A stretch of 64,000 nt of DNA from Pseudomonas pohangensis (GCF_900105995.1 NZ_LT629785.1:1178001-1242000); one strand, 5' to 3'. Numbered from the stretch's first letter, positions 29,712 through 38,742 are shown. The notes: a model not told the origin generated them from the letters alone. Numbers and translations: made by a program.

Positions 29712-30871
29712 CCGGGCTGCCTGGCCAGGCTCTTGCGCATGGGCAGTCTGAGCAGGGCCAGCGCCAGCAGTGGCAGCATCGCCATGTTCAGCGCACTCCA
29801 GCCCAGATTGCTGATCAGCGCGCCCGAGGCAAAGGATGCACAGGCGGCCACCAGGCCATTGCCCAGCTCCATCAGCCCCTGTGCCTGGCCGCGCTCATTT
29901 GGCGCATGCCCCTGGGCCAGCAAGGTGGTCCCGGCGACCATCAGCAGGTTCCAGCCCAGTCCAAGCAGGAACGAGCTGATCAGGAAGTACGCCTGGCCCA
30001 GCCCGGACAGTGCAATCCCGGCGCTGCTGATCAGGATCAGACAGCCGATCACGGCCATGCGCGTCGAGCCCAGCCGGTCAACCAGCGGTCCGGCGACAAA
30101 AGCCGGCAGAAACATGCCGAGCATGTGCCAGCGAATCACTTCGGCACTGGTTTCCAGCGACAGTCCGCAGAAACTCATGGCCAGCGGGGTAGCATTCATC
30201 ACCAGAATCATCAGACCGTGGCCGATGGCGGTGGTCAGCATGGCGGTGCGCACCAGCGGACGGCCGAGCATCTCGCGTATAGCCGCAAAGCCATTGCCTG
30301 CGGGGATCGAAGATCCGCCCGGCGGCAGGCGCCAGAGCAGCAACAGTGCGCATCCGGCCAGCGCAGCAATCAGCAGGTAAGCGCCCGTGAAGGGGACGGG
30401 CAGTGCATTGCGCGCCCAGATGGCCATGGCCGGGGCAAACAGCGCGGCGCACACACCGCCCCCGAGCACATAAGCCGTGGCGCGGCCCCGGTGCTGCTCA
30501 TCCACGGCATCCTGGGCGGCAAAGCGGTAGTACATGGCGGATGCCTGGTAGGCGCCGATGGGCAGGGCACCCAGACAGAACAACAGGAAACTCTCCAGAC
30601 TGATGGCCAGGGCGCTGAAGATGCCACCGGCAATGCCGCAGACTGCGCCGAGCAATAAGCCGCTGCGCCGGCCATGGCGCTGCATGAACAGTGACAGCGG
30701 CTGGACGCTGAGCAGATTGCCGATCACCAGCATCGCCAGTGGCAGTGTTGCCAGTGCGTTGCCCGGTGCCAGTTGCAGGCCGATCAGGGCGGTCAGGGTG
30801 ATGCCGATCATCGCGCAGCACCAGTACAGGGCTTGCGCGCTGAACAGCAGGGCTATCGACGGATTGAGCAT
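29708..30871 (-). CDS. MFS transporter
   Basis: A 387-aa protein with 12 predicted TM helices in two halves and the MFS loop motifs QRHGRRSG (after TM2) and VDRLGSTRMAV (after TM8). Uptake or efflux of a small molecule is expected, but the substrate is not recognisable. A short zinc-ribbon protein gene overlaps its start by 1 nt, so the two are cotranscribed. It converges on the AraC-type gene. Confidence 0.85.
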   Translation of the reverse strand: MLNPSIALLFSAQALYWCCAMIGITLTALIGLQLAPGNALATLPLAMLVIGNLLSVQPLSLFMQRHGRRSGLLLGAVCGIAGGIFSALAISLESFLLFCLGALPIGAYQASAMYYRFAAQDAVDEQHRGRATAYVLGGGVCAALFAPAMAIWARNALPVPFTGAYLLIAALAGCALLLLWRLPPGGSSIPAGNGFAAIREMLGRPLVRTAMLTTAIGHGLMILVMNATPLAMSFCGLSLETSAEVIRWHMLGMFLPAFVAGPLVDRLGSTRMAVIGCLILISSAGIALSGLGQAYFLISSFLLGLGWNLLMVAGTTLLAQGHAPNERGQAQGLMELGNGLVAACASFASGALISNLGWSALNMAMLPLLALALLRLPMRKSLARQPG

Positions 30872-31128
30872 CAGGACCCGGAGTCGGTTGCGCCATTGGC
30901 TATTGGCGCTGCCACTGACTCATCGGGAGCGGAAAGTTTCGGCAATTTTTCCAGGGGACGACGCGGGCGTGGCAGCAGTTCGCCGCCACAATTGGGGCAC
31001 TGACCATTTAGCCAGTTACTGGCGCAGGACTCACAGAAGGTACATTCAAAGGAGCAAATGCGTGCTTCGGTCGAGTCGACTGGCAACTCGCAATGGCAGG
31101 ATTCGCAGTTCGGGCGCATTTCCAGCAT
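30871..31128 (-). CDS. DUF1272-family zinc-ribbon protein
   Basis: An 85-aa protein beginning MLEMRPNCESCHCELP, with eight cysteines in CxxC-type pairs (CESC, CSFEC, CESC, CPNC). This matches the DUF1272 family of small putative zinc proteins. GGGAG precedes the ATG. The stop/start overlap with the MFS gene suggests coupling. The C-terminal 25 residues are low-complexity. Function is unknown. Confidence 0.8.
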   Translation of the reverse strand: MLEMRPNCESCHCELPVDSTEARICSFECTFCESCASNWLNGQCPNCGGELLPRPRRPLEKLPKLSAPDESVAAPIANGATDSGS

Positions 31129-31273
31129 GACGGTCTCCCGCTGTGTAGACAGCTGATAGTGTCCCAGAAGGCGTCCGGATTGGATAGGGCGGGCAGGTTG
31201 TAGCGGGGAAGGGGCTTTTGATCAGGGGGCGTTGTGGCGCAGGCAGCGAAATGGCAATTCAAGGATGCAGCCA

Positions 31274-31304
31274 ACGGGTTTGCCAGTTTGCATGGCAAAC
31301 CCGT
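31274..31304. terminator. Hairpin between two minus-strand genes
   Basis: ACGGGTTTGCCA and TGGCAAACCCGT form a 12-bp perfect stem with a 7-nt loop, 10 bp beyond the end of the 31315-31599 gene. No T run follows on the minus strand. It may block or stabilise the transcript end. Confidence 0.5.
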
Positions 31305-31314
31305 CGGGGGCTTG

Positions 31315-31599
31315 TCAGCCGGCGAATGCGCTGCCGGGCATCTGCCAAGGCTCGAGGCGATAGCCCTGTTCAATCAGGTCTTCGCGGGACTTCTGCAAGG
31401 CAGCGGACAGTTGGCCGGCATCCATATGGCTGCAACCGGTGAGGGCTACCCGACCGAGCAGGCGGCTGCTGGTGCGGTCAACCACAGACAGGCTAAGGTC
31501 GTCAGAGCCATTGGCCGGGGTCCAGGCAATGCATTGGAAAGGCAGAAAGGCACGGTCTGCAATCAACAGGGCTTCGTTCATGCGCAGCGTGGAATTCAT
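31315..31599 (-). CDS. Small conserved hypothetical protein
   Basis: A 94-aa soluble protein, MNSTLRMNEALLIADRAFLP. It has GAGAG upstream of the ATG and normal high-GC codon use. One internal segment, LLGRVALTGCSHMDAGQL, contains its second cysteine. I recognise no domain or motif. It lies alone between a DUF1272 gene and the tus/YbiB operon, with hairpins on its downstream side. Confidence 0.6.
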   Translation of the reverse strand: MNSTLRMNEALLIADRAFLPFQCIAWTPANGSDDLSLSVVDRTSSRLLGRVALTGCSHMDAGQLSAALQKSREDLIEQGYRLEPWQMPGSAFAG

Positions 31600-31709
31600 G
31601 GTGTGTTCTCTCTATCAGGCGTCGGGGATGGGCCACCGCTGGCGGTGACCTGTATCCCTGCGATGCCGGATTCTGACCAGAAAGTCACATTGTGTTGCAG
31701 ATAGCGGAT

Positions 31710-32720
31710 TTATTCTTCAAGGGCCACAGTGGCTGACCCGCTCTGAAGGGTTCTGTCAGCCCAAATCTGCTCGGCCCGCCTGAACGCTTCCTCGCGTGTA
31801 TGGCCGAGACCATGCAGGGCCAGGGCGATGGTGCCAAGAACCGCCTGCAAGCCATACTCACAGGTTTCCAGGCCCTGCCAGACGGCCACCAGGCGGTCAG
31901 TTTCCAGCTGTGCCGGTTTCACGTGACGCTGCGCGAACACGGCTGGCCACTCGTCTTCCCGGCATCCTTGTGCCGAGGCACCAAGCAACTGGCAAGGGCT
32001 ATCCGGATTGATTTCGATCTCGCCACCTTCGCCTTTGATCACGATCGCGTGATCCCCGAGCAGCTGGCTGGCATCGCGGTGTACCGCCTGATAACCAGGG
32101 TGGAAGATGCTTTGCAGGCCACAGCGCGCCTGCAAGGGGTTGAGAATGCGCGCCAGTGAGTGAATCGGCGAACGCAGGCCAAGGACGTTGCGCAGATCGA
32201 TCATGTGCTGCAGTTCCGGCATCCAGCTGCCCAGCGGGATAAATGCCAGCTGCTGTCGATCCAGGGCAGTGGCAACCTGAGCCCAGTCGTGGCATAGCGG
32301 AATGTCGAGCAGTTCCAGCAGCTGTTCGCTGTACAACCTGCCAGCGGTATGTGCGCCACCACCGTGCATGAGGATGCGCACGCCACTGCCAGCCAGTGCC
32401 TTGACCGCCAGCAGGAACCACGGCAAATGACGTTTTTTGCCGGCATAGCTGGGCCAGTCGAGATCAACCTGGATTGGCGGGGCGTTGATCCGCGCACGGA
32501 CCGCATCGGCAAATCCGGCCAGCTCCCCGGCACTCTCTTCCTTGTGCCGCAACAGCATGAGAAACGCGCCCAGCTGGGCTTCTTCAGTCTCGCCATCGAG
32601 CAGCATGCCCATGGCCTGGGCAGCTTCTTCACGGCTCAGGTCGCGCGCACCGCGCTTGCCCTTGCCGAGGATGCGTACGAACTGGGCAAAGGGGTGTTCT
32701 TCAGGGGTAATCAGGTTCAT
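31710..32720 (-). CDS. TrpD2/YbiB-family glycosyltransferase-fold protein
   Basis: A 336-aa protein of the anthranilate phosphoribosyltransferase superfamily. It has the N-terminal helical domain (LSREEAAQAMGMLLDGETEE) and a phosphate-binding-like loop, MHGGGAHTAGR, near residue 125. E. coli TrpD2 (YbiB) has this fold but binds nucleic acid rather than anthranilate. The GEGGEIEINPDSPC segment supports the YbiB branch. The ATG at 32720 overlaps the tusE stop by 4 nt, placing it last in the tusDCBE operon, an association that hints at a tRNA-related role. Confidence 0.8.
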   Translation of the reverse strand: MNLITPEEHPFAQFVRILGKGKRGARDLSREEAAQAMGMLLDGETEEAQLGAFLMLLRHKEESAGELAGFADAVRARINAPPIQVDLDWPSYAGKKRHLPWFLLAVKALAGSGVRILMHGGGAHTAGRLYSEQLLELLDIPLCHDWAQVATALDRQQLAFIPLGSWMPELQHMIDLRNVLGLRSPIHSLARILNPLQARCGLQSIFHPGYQAVHRDASQLLGDHAIVIKGEGGEIEINPDSPCQLLGASAQGCREDEWPAVFAQRHVKPAQLETDRLVAVWQGLETCEYGLQAVLGTIALALHGLGHTREEAFRRAEQIWADRTLQSGSATVALEE

Positions 32721-33052
32721 AGACAATTGGTCGGTTTGGGCAGGCCGGCCAGCTTGGCGGCCAGCTTGGCGGGTGTGCCCTTGAATAGAAGGTTGAGGTG
32801 CTGGCTGTTGCCTTTCGCCGGGCCAAGTCTGGCGGCGGCATATTTGACCAGCGGACGGGTAGCCGGCGATAGCTGGAACTCGGTGTAGAAACTGCGCAGC
32901 AGTTCGATGATCTCCCAGTGCGCGGCAGTCAGCACCATGCCTTCCTGCGCGGCAAGCACGGTGGCGACCTCGGGTGTCCAGTCTTCCAGGTTTTGCAAGA
33001 AACCATGTTTGTCGAGTTGCAGGGTTTTCCCTGCGGCGATCAGGGTACTCAT
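32717..33052 (-). CDS. tusE: Sulfur-relay protein TusE (DsrC family)
   Basis: A 111-aa protein that accepts sulfur from TusBCD and passes it to MnmA for 2-thiolation of U34 in tRNA. The conserved penultimate cysteine is Cys110 in GLPKPTNCL. The core KHGFLQNLEDWTPEVA and LTAAHWEII is typical. It overlaps tusB by 4 nt upstream and the YbiB-like gene by 4 nt downstream. Confidence 0.95.
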   Translation of the reverse strand: MSTLIAAGKTLQLDKHGFLQNLEDWTPEVATVLAAQEGMVLTAAHWEIIELLRSFYTEFQLSPATRPLVKYAAARLGPAKGNSQHLNLLFKGTPAKLAAKLAGLPKPTNCL

Positions 33053-33351
33053 AACCAGCTGTTGACGCGGGAGTAGTGCCCGCAGAGTGCGACAAAGGTG
33101 GCGTAATCGATGGCCGTTACCCGCTGCGGATATTCGCTCAGCCCGCGCGCCAGCAAGTCTTCCTGCAAGGCATTGATGGATATGCCGGCAGGCAGCTGGA
33201 GCAGCGCCCGCAGTGCCGCGCTGCCGGGCTGCAATGCATACACGGCATCGCCGGTCAGGAGCAGGCCGTCGTCGTCCGCCAGCAGCGGCAGACAACTGTC
33301 GAGGCGGTTGTCACTGAAAGGCGAGTGCGCCAACAGGTGCAAAGTACTCAT
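33049..33351 (-). CDS. tusB: Sulfur-relay protein TusB
   Basis: A 100-aa subunit of the TusBCD heterohexamer. It has the DsrH-like pattern MSTLHLLAHSP and DDDGLLLTGDAVYAL. Position between tusC (1-nt overlap) and tusE (4-nt overlap) makes the assignment secure. It acts with TusC and TusD to carry persulfide sulfur from TusA towards TusE. Confidence 0.93.
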   Translation of the reverse strand: MSTLHLLAHSPFSDNRLDSCLPLLADDDGLLLTGDAVYALQPGSAALRALLQLPAGISINALQEDLLARGLSEYPQRVTAIDYATFVALCGHYSRVNSWL

Positions 33352-33710
33352 CAGAGGGTAATCACCTGGTCATAGCGTTCGAAAAGCACGCGAATCTGCA
33401 GGTCATCCAGGATGTGCGCCGGCATGCTCAGGCTGTGATCTTCCAGTCCGCGCTGCTGCAGGCTGCGGGCGGAGACGAAGAGCGCTTCCACGCCGAAGAG
33501 CGGCAGTGCCTGCAGGTTTGCACAGAGGTTCTTCTGCTCAATGGCACTGGCCTGCTGGTTATTCTGCAGCTGAAAAACCCCATCGTCGAGGAACAGCAGG
33601 CCCAGCGGCAGATCAAAGGCGCCACCCGCCAGTACCAGATCAAGGGCTTCCCTGGCGTCAGGGCCGGACCAGGGCGCTTGCCGACTAACCACCAGCAAAG
33701 ACTTGGGCAT
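33351..33710 (-). CDS. tusC: Sulfur-relay protein TusC
   Basis: A 119-aa DsrF-like subunit of TusBCD, starting MPKSLLVVSRQAPWSG. The start at 33710 gives the usual length and lies 2 nt after the tusD stop; an in-frame upstream extension runs into tusD. It has the family pattern REALDLVLAGGAFDLPLGLLF. Confidence 0.93.
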   Translation of the reverse strand: MPKSLLVVSRQAPWSGPDAREALDLVLAGGAFDLPLGLLFLDDGVFQLQNNQQASAIEQKNLCANLQALPLFGVEALFVSARSLQQRGLEDHSLSMPAHILDDLQIRVLFERYDQVITL

Positions 33711-33712
33711 GC

Positions 33713-34105
33713 TCAGTGGCCTCCGAAGCAAATCAGACGGTCGGCTGACTGGATGGCATCGTGCAGCTGGCCAAGCCCGGAGAGCTCCCAGGGCGGGCTT
33801 ACGCAGGCTGCCCGGCGTTCATGGCGTTCGGCTTCCTGCTGGTCAAGAACCCCGCGGCGCAGGGCTGCAGCGATGCACACGACCGAGTCCAGCTGGTGGC
33901 AGCTGATGAAATTCTGCCACTCGCCGGCCACATTGTTTTCATCCTGTGGTGTCACGATCGAGCTGCAGGCGTTGTGCACGCCATCCTGATAAAAGAACAG
34001 CCGGACAATTTCATGGCCGCTGCCCAGCACGGCCTCGGCGAAGCGCAAGGCGCGCCGGGAGGCGGGTGCGTGGGGCGGCGAGTAGACGGCTATGGCAAAT
34101 TTCAT
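33713..34105 (-). CDS. tusD: Sulfurtransferase TusD
   Basis: A 130-aa DsrE-like subunit, MKFAIAVYSPPHAP, with the active cysteine Cys77 in SVVCIAAALRRGV. It is the first gene of tusDCB-tusE-ybiB-like. The frame stays open upstream to 34168, but the M at 34105 matches the family start and normal length. The operon makes the 2-thiouridine of tRNA for Lys, Glu and Gln. Confidence 0.94.
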   Translation of the reverse strand: MKFAIAVYSPPHAPASRRALRFAEAVLGSGHEIVRLFFYQDGVHNACSSIVTPQDENNVAGEWQNFISCHQLDSVVCIAAALRRGVLDQQEAERHERRAACVSPPWELSGLGQLHDAIQSADRLICFGGH

Positions 34106-34165
34106 GAAAGTCCGGCTTGAGCATGGCTGGTTGCATGATAAAACGATTTGCCTGACCCCAGACAG

Positions 34166-34190
34166 CAAAAAGCCCGCCGGAGCGGGCCTT
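34166..34190 (-). terminator. Rho-independent terminator of the YccA-type gene
   Basis: On the minus strand GCCCGC-TCCG-GCGGGC is followed by TTTTTG. It lies just after the 34206-34874 gene and before the tus operon. Confidence 0.88.
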
Positions 34191-34205
34191 GTGTGCTGCT
34201 GGTTA

Positions 34206-34874
34206 TCAGTCGTTGCTGCTGAACACTCCGATCAGCTGCAGCAGGCTGATGAACAGGTTGTAGATGGAAATGTACAGGCCAATGGTGGCCATGATGTAGT
34301 TGCGCTCCCCGCCCTGGATGATGGCGCTGGTCTGGAACAGGATGGCTGCCGAGGAGAACAGCACAAAGCCTGCGCTGATCGCCAGTTGCAGGCCGCTGAT
34401 CTGGAAGAACAGGTTGGCCAGTACCGCGCCAAGCAGAACCCAGAAGCCGGCCATCAGGAAACCGCTGAGGAAACTCATGTCCTTGCGGGTGATCAGCACA
34501 TAGGCTGACAGGCCGAAGAACACCAGTGCGGTCATGCCCAGTGCCGAGGCCACCACGTCGCTGCCATTGGGCAGACTCAGGTACATGTTGAGGATCGGCC
34601 CGAGGGTGTAACCCATGAAGCCGGTCAGGGCGAAGGTGGAGACCAGTCCCCAGCCGCTGTTGCGCAGCTTGGTGGTCAGGAAGAACAGGCCGTAGAAGCC
34701 AACCAGAACCACGAAGATATTCGGGTAGGGCACCGCCATCTGCTGGGCGACATAGGCAACCACGCCACTGAACAGCAGTGTCATCGACAGCAAGCCGTAG
34801 GTATTGCGCAGCACGCTGCTTACTTCACTTTGCTCGGCCTGGGCATATCCCGGTGCAATTTCACGTTCCTGCAT
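34206..34874 (-). CDS. Bax inhibitor-1/YccA family membrane protein
   Basis: A 222-aa inner-membrane protein with seven predicted TM helices and the BI-1 core, including GFMGYTLGPILNMYL and LYISIYNLFISLLQLIG. YccA of E. coli modulates the FtsH protease and its gene is likewise near tusE. It has its own terminator. Related BI-1 proteins can conduct Ca2+; the role here is unproved. Confidence 0.9.
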   Translation of the reverse strand: MQEREIAPGYAQAEQSEVSSVLRNTYGLLSMTLLFSGVVAYVAQQMAVPYPNIFVVLVGFYGLFFLTTKLRNSGWGLVSTFALTGFMGYTLGPILNMYLSLPNGSDVVASALGMTALVFFGLSAYVLITRKDMSFLSGFLMAGFWVLLGAVLANLFFQISGLQLAISAGFVLFSSAAILFQTSAIIQGGERNYIMATIGLYISIYNLFISLLQLIGVFSSND

Positions 34875-35111
34875 GGCAAATCTCCTGATTGCGTAGGATC
34901 AAAACTATTTCCGCGTCGATCATAACAGAGGCTGCAGTCCTGCCTACCCGGGTTATTTAACCAACTGTTGCAGGTAGCGGACAGGCCGGGCAGTTGATTC
35001 TGGCTGCGGCAGCTGAGGCCGCTGCCGTCTGGCAGGCCGCTCGCGCAAGGCCGCAACAAAGACCATTTGAAATAATCGGGTGTTTCGGTATATTGCGCAG
35101 CGCAGCAAGAT

Positions 35112-35202
35112 GGAGGGTTGGCAGAGCGGTTGAATGCACCGGTCTTGAAAACCGGCGAACGTTAGTAGCGTTTCCAGGGTTCGAATCCCTGGCCCTCCAC
35201 CA
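35112..35202 (+). tRNA. tRNA-Ser (UGA)
   Basis: A 91-nt class-II tRNA. The acceptor stem GGAGGGT pairs with GCCCTCC (one T-G wobble). The anticodon loop CTTGAAA gives TGA. A long variable arm follows, then the T arm CAGGGTTCGAATCCCTG, and CCA is encoded. It lies 130 bp upstream of gacA. Confidence 0.97.
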
Positions 35203-35332
35203 CTCTTGCAGCGTTGTGCAGGGCTTGGTGCGGTTGACTTCATTCTGAAGCGGCCCGCAAGTTGAAAGATCAGGCTGGTAAAAGGATTTTCCAGTTGTTC
35301 ACTCGATTTCTGCAGCATAACGAGGTAAAGGT

Positions 35333-35977
35333 TTGATCAGAGTACTGGTGGTAGATGACCACGATCTGGTTCGTGCCGGTATTACCCGGATGCTGGAGGA
35401 TGTGCCCGGAATTCAGGTGGTCGGTGAAGCCGGTTCTGGTGAAGAAGCACTGAAGAAAACCCGTGAACTCAAGCCAGACGTGATCCTGATGGACATCAAG
35501 ATGCCGGGCATCGGCGGTCTTGAAGCAACACGCAAACTCATGCGCAGTAACCCCGACCTGAAAATCATCGCTGTCACTGCCTGTGAAGAAGAGCCCTTTC
35601 CCAGCCGGTTGCTGCAGGCGGGAGCGGCTGGTTACCTGACCAAAGGCTCGGCCCTCTCGGACATGCTGCAGGCCATCCGCCAGGTATTTTCCGGTCAGCG
35701 CTACATCAGCCCTCCGATTGCCCAGCAACTGGCCTTGAAAGCTTTCCAGCGCGTGCCTGCGGACTGCCCCTTTGATGCGCTGTCCGAGCGTGAAATCCAG
35801 ATCGCCCTGATGATCGCCAATTGCAACAAGGTGCAGGGCATCTCCGACAAGCTGTTTTTGTCACCCAAGACAGTCAACACCTATCGCTACCGCATCTTTG
35901 AAAAGCTCTCGATCTCCAGTGATGTGGAACTGGCGTTGCTGGCCGTGCGGCATGGCATGGTTGATGCAGTCGGTTGA
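35333..35977 (+). CDS. gacA: Response regulator GacA (UvrY)
   Basis: A 214-aa two-component regulator: a receiver domain with phosphoacceptor Asp54 in DVILMDIKMPG, and a LuxR-type HTH (LFLSPKTVNTYRYRIFEKL). It starts with TTG, supported by GAGG upstream, as known for other Pseudomonas gacA genes. Phosphorylated by GacS, it turns on small RNAs that titrate RsmA/CsrA and so switches secondary metabolism and biofilm genes. uvrC starts inside its last codons. Confidence 0.97.
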   Translation: MIRVLVVDDHDLVRAGITRMLEDVPGIQVVGEAGSGEEALKKTRELKPDVILMDIKMPGIGGLEATRKLMRSNPDLKIIAVTACEEEPFPSRLLQAGAAGYLTKGSALSDMLQAIRQVFSGQRYISPPIAQQLALKAFQRVPADCPFDALSEREIQIALMIANCNKVQGISDKLFLSPKTVNTYRYRIFEKLSISSDVELALLAVRHGMVDAVG

Positions 35978-37805
35978 TGTGAATAACGGCGCGTTCGACC
36001 CCGCAGAGTTTCTCAAGACTTGCAGTAGCCGGCCGGGTGTTTATCGGATGCTCGATCTGGCCGGTCGTTTGCTCTACGTCGGCAAGGCCAAGAACCTGAA
36101 GAAGCGTCTGGCGAGTTACTTTCGCCAGACCGGCCTGGCGCCAAAGACGGCGGCGCTGGTGGCCAAAATCGCGCAGATTGAAACCACCATTACGGCCAAT
36201 GAAACCGAAGCATTGCTTCTTGAGCAAACCCTGATCAAGGAATGGCGTCCGCCGTACAACATCCTGTTGCGCGACGACAAATCCTACCCCTATGTGTTTC
36301 TGTCCGATGCCGAGTTTCCGCGGCTGAGCCTGCATCGCGGGGCGAAAAAGGCCAAGGGCCGCTACTTTGGCCCGTATCCGAGCGCCGGGGCGATTCGTGA
36401 AAGCCTGCATCTGTTGCAAAAAACCTTTCTCGTCCGGCAATGCGAAGACAGCTATTTCAAAAACCGCACCCGACCCTGCCTGCAGTATCAGATCAAGCGC
36501 TGCAAGGCGCCTTGTGTCGGTCTGGTTGATGCTGACGAGTACGCCGAAGACATTCGTCATTCGGTGATGTTTCTGGAAGGCCGCAGCAACCAGCTGTCTA
36601 GCGAGCTGGTCGCCGGGATGGAGCAGGCTTCTGCGCAGCTGGACTTTGAACGGGCGGCGATTCTTCGCGATCAATCAGCCCTGCTGCGCCGGGTGCAGGA
36701 TCAGCAGAGCATGGATGGCGGTAGTGGCGATGTGGATATCGTCGCCGCCAGAGTCAACCCGGGTGGTGCCTGCGTGCATCTGGTCACGGTGCGCGGGGGC
36801 AGGGTGCTGGGCAGCAAGAACTACTTTCCCCAGGTGGCTATCGAGGAAGAAACCAGTGACGTGCTGCTGGCATTTCTGGCCCAGTACTATCTGGGTAACC
36901 AGGAGCGGGAACTGCCGTCAGAGCTGATCGTCAATGCCGTGCATGAAGACTTTCCGGTGTTGGTAGCCGCCCTGCAGTCGGCGCGTGGCCGCCAGCTAGT
37001 GATCAGCCACAGGGTGCGGGGCAACCGTGCACGCTGGCAGCAGCTGGCAGTGACCAATGCCGAGCAGGCACTCAGCGCACGCTTGTCCGACCGTCAGCAT
37101 CTGGCGGCAAGGTTCGAAGCCTTGACCGAGGCCCTGCAGCTGGAAGAGGCACCGCAGCGGCTGGAGTGTTTCGATATCAGCCATTCCAGCGGGGAAGCAA
37201 CGGTTGCTTCCTGTGTGGTGTTTGGGCCGGAAGGCGCGCTGAAATCGGACTATCGGCGTTACAACATTGAAGGCGTGAGTGCCGGCGATGATTACGCGGC
37301 CATGCATCAGGCCCTTACCCGGCGCTTCAGCAAGCTCGCTGAAGGCGAAGGCAAACTGCCGGACATTCTGCTGGTGGATGGTGGCAAGGGCCAGCTGAAC
37401 ATGGCGCGCGAGGTGCTTGAAGAGCTGTCCGTGCCCGACATGCTGTTGCTTGGTGTGGCCAAGGGGGTAACGCGCAAGCCCGGTTTCGAGTTGTTGTACC
37501 TGAATGACGCGGCCCACGAGTTCACCCTGCCGGCAGATTCACCAGCCTTGCATCTGATCCAGCAAATACGTGACGAAGCCCACCGTTTTGCCATTACCGG
37601 TCATCGTGCCCGGCGCGGCAAGGCAAGGCGTACTTCTACGCTGGAAGATGTTGCCGGTGTTGGTCCCAAGCGGCGCAGGGACTTGCTCAAGCACTTTGGC
37701 GGCCTGCAGGAATTGACGCGTGCCAGCGTTGAAGAGATAGCCAAGGCGCCGGGAATCAGTAAAAAGCTGGCTGATTTGATTTATGCGACATTGCACAGTG
37801 AGTAG
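35964..37805 (+). CDS. uvrC: Excinuclease ABC subunit UvrC
   Basis: A 613-aa nuclease that makes both incisions in nucleotide excision repair. It has an N-terminal GIY-YIG domain (RPGVYRMLD...LYVGKAKNLKKRL), a Cys-rich segment (PCLQYQIKRCKAPC), a UVR motif (LDFERAAILRDQ), an RNase-H-like endonuclease domain (ECFDISHSSGEATVAS, DILLVDGGKGQL) and C-terminal HhH motifs (VAGVGPKRRRDLLKHFGG). I chose the ATG at 35964, overlapping gacA by 14 nt; a GTG at 35979 is the alternative. This overlap is conserved in gammaproteobacteria. Confidence 0.96.
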   Translation: MQSVDVNNGAFDPAEFLKTCSSRPGVYRMLDLAGRLLYVGKAKNLKKRLASYFRQTGLAPKTAALVAKIAQIETTITANETEALLLEQTLIKEWRPPYNILLRDDKSYPYVFLSDAEFPRLSLHRGAKKAKGRYFGPYPSAGAIRESLHLLQKTFLVRQCEDSYFKNRTRPCLQYQIKRCKAPCVGLVDADEYAEDIRHSVMFLEGRSNQLSSELVAGMEQASAQLDFERAAILRDQSALLRRVQDQQSMDGGSGDVDIVAARVNPGGACVHLVTVRGGRVLGSKNYFPQVAIEEETSDVLLAFLAQYYLGNQERELPSELIVNAVHEDFPVLVAALQSARGRQLVISHRVRGNRARWQQLAVTNAEQALSARLSDRQHLAARFEALTEALQLEEAPQRLECFDISHSSGEATVASCVVFGPEGALKSDYRRYNIEGVSAGDDYAAMHQALTRRFSKLAEGEGKLPDILLVDGGKGQLNMAREVLEELSVPDMLLLGVAKGVTRKPGFELLYLNDAAHEFTLPADSPALHLIQQIRDEAHRFAITGHRARRGKARRTSTLEDVAGVGPKRRRDLLKHFGGLQELTRASVEEIAKAPGISKKLADLIYATLHSE

Positions 37806-37838
37806 AATGGCCACTCACTTCGCACACATGGCGTGCTG

Positions 37839-38399
37839 ATGAATATTCCCAATCTGTTGACCGTGCTGCGCGTTTTGTTGATTCCGGTCTTTATCCTGTT
37901 GTTTTATCTGCCGTTTTCATGGAGTTACATGGCTGCCAGCGGTGTTTTCGCGGTGGCCGGTTTCACCGACTGGCTGGATGGCTATCTGGCTCGTCGTCTG
38001 CAGCAAAGTACTCCGTTTGGCGCTTTTCTGGATCCGGTAGCCGACAAGCTGATGGTTTCAGTGGCGCTGGTACTGCTGGTTGCGGAACATTCCAGCCTCT
38101 GGCTGACCTTGCCGGCAGCAATCATCATTGGTCGTGAAATTGTCATTTCCGCACTGCGCGAATGGATGGCGGAGATCGGTGCCCGTGCGCATGTTGCCGT
38201 GTCCCGGCTGGGCAAGTGGAAAACCGCAGCCCAGATGCTGGCCTTGGTGATTTTGCTGGCAAACCCGCCACAAATGAGTCTGTGGGTCGCCTTGGGCTTT
38301 GCATTGTTGATAATCTCTGCCGCCCTGACCCTGTGGTCGATGGTGATGTACCTGAAGGCCGCATGGCCGCATTTGCAAAAAGCACAGGACAACAAATAG
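37839..38399 (+). CDS. pgsA: CDP-diacylglycerol-glycerol-3-phosphate phosphatidyltransferase PgsA
   Basis: A 186-aa membrane enzyme that makes phosphatidylglycerol phosphate, the first committed step to PG and cardiolipin. The CDP-alcohol motif DWLDGYLARRLQQSTPFGAF, continuing LDPVADK, is complete with all acids. The ATG at 37839 (MNIPNLLTVLRV) is preferred over the GTG two codons earlier. It follows uvrC by 33 bp. Confidence 0.96.
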   Translation: MNIPNLLTVLRVLLIPVFILLFYLPFSWSYMAASGVFAVAGFTDWLDGYLARRLQQSTPFGAFLDPVADKLMVSVALVLLVAEHSSLWLTLPAAIIIGREIVISALREWMAEIGARAHVAVSRLGKWKTAAQMLALVILLANPPQMSLWVALGFALLIISAALTLWSMVMYLKAAWPHLQKAQDNK

Positions 38400-38463
38400 T
38401 ATTTTTGAATCAAAGGGTTGACGGGAGCCTTCGAGTCGATAGAATGTCGCCCGTCAATGCGAC

Positions 38464-38539
<76 letters not shown>

Positions 38540-38544
38540 AATTT

Positions 38545-38567
38545 AACGGGCCGTTCAACGGCCCGTT
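38545..38567 (+). other. Hairpin between the two tRNAs
   Basis: AACGGGCCGT-TCA-ACGGCCCGTT forms a 10-bp perfect stem with a 3-nt loop followed by TGC. It could be a processing signal or attenuator in the tRNA-Gly/tRNA-Cys transcript. Confidence 0.55.
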
Positions 38568-38575
38568 TGCATAAT

Positions 38576-38649
38576 GGCTGAGTAGCAGAGTGGTTATGCA
38601 CCGGATTGCAAATCCGTGAACGCCGGTTCGATTCCGACCTCAGCCTCCA
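38576..38649 (+). tRNA. tRNA-Cys (GCA)
   Basis: A 74-nt tRNA. The acceptor stem GGCTGAG pairs with CTCAGCC. The anticodon loop ATTGCAAAT gives GCA. The T arm is CCGGTTCGATTCCGACC, a weak stem, and CCA is encoded. It follows tRNA-Gly as in other gammaproteobacterial pgsA loci. I see no tRNA-Leu after it. Confidence 0.96.
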
Positions 38650-38652
38650 AAT

Positions 38653-38691
38653 AAAAAGCCCCAAGCAGATCAACTGCTTGGGGCTTTTTAT
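38653..38691 (+). terminator. Rho-independent terminator after tRNA-Cys
   Basis: AAAAAGCCCCAAGCAG and CTGCTTGGGGCTTTTT form a 16-bp stem with a 6-nt loop ending in T5. It is bidirectional and also closes the minus-strand ACP operon. Confidence 0.9.
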
Positions 38692-38742
38692 TGTCCGGGG
38701 TTTAATCCGCTTATCCGCTAGGTTTTTCCCGTGCTGGGTTAT

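Noticed and set aside
31710..33095. A longer 461-codon reading for the YbiB-like protein
   Set aside because: The extra N-terminus overlaps tusE in another frame. The ATG at 32720 has the operon-type 4-nt overlap and starts at the domain boundary.
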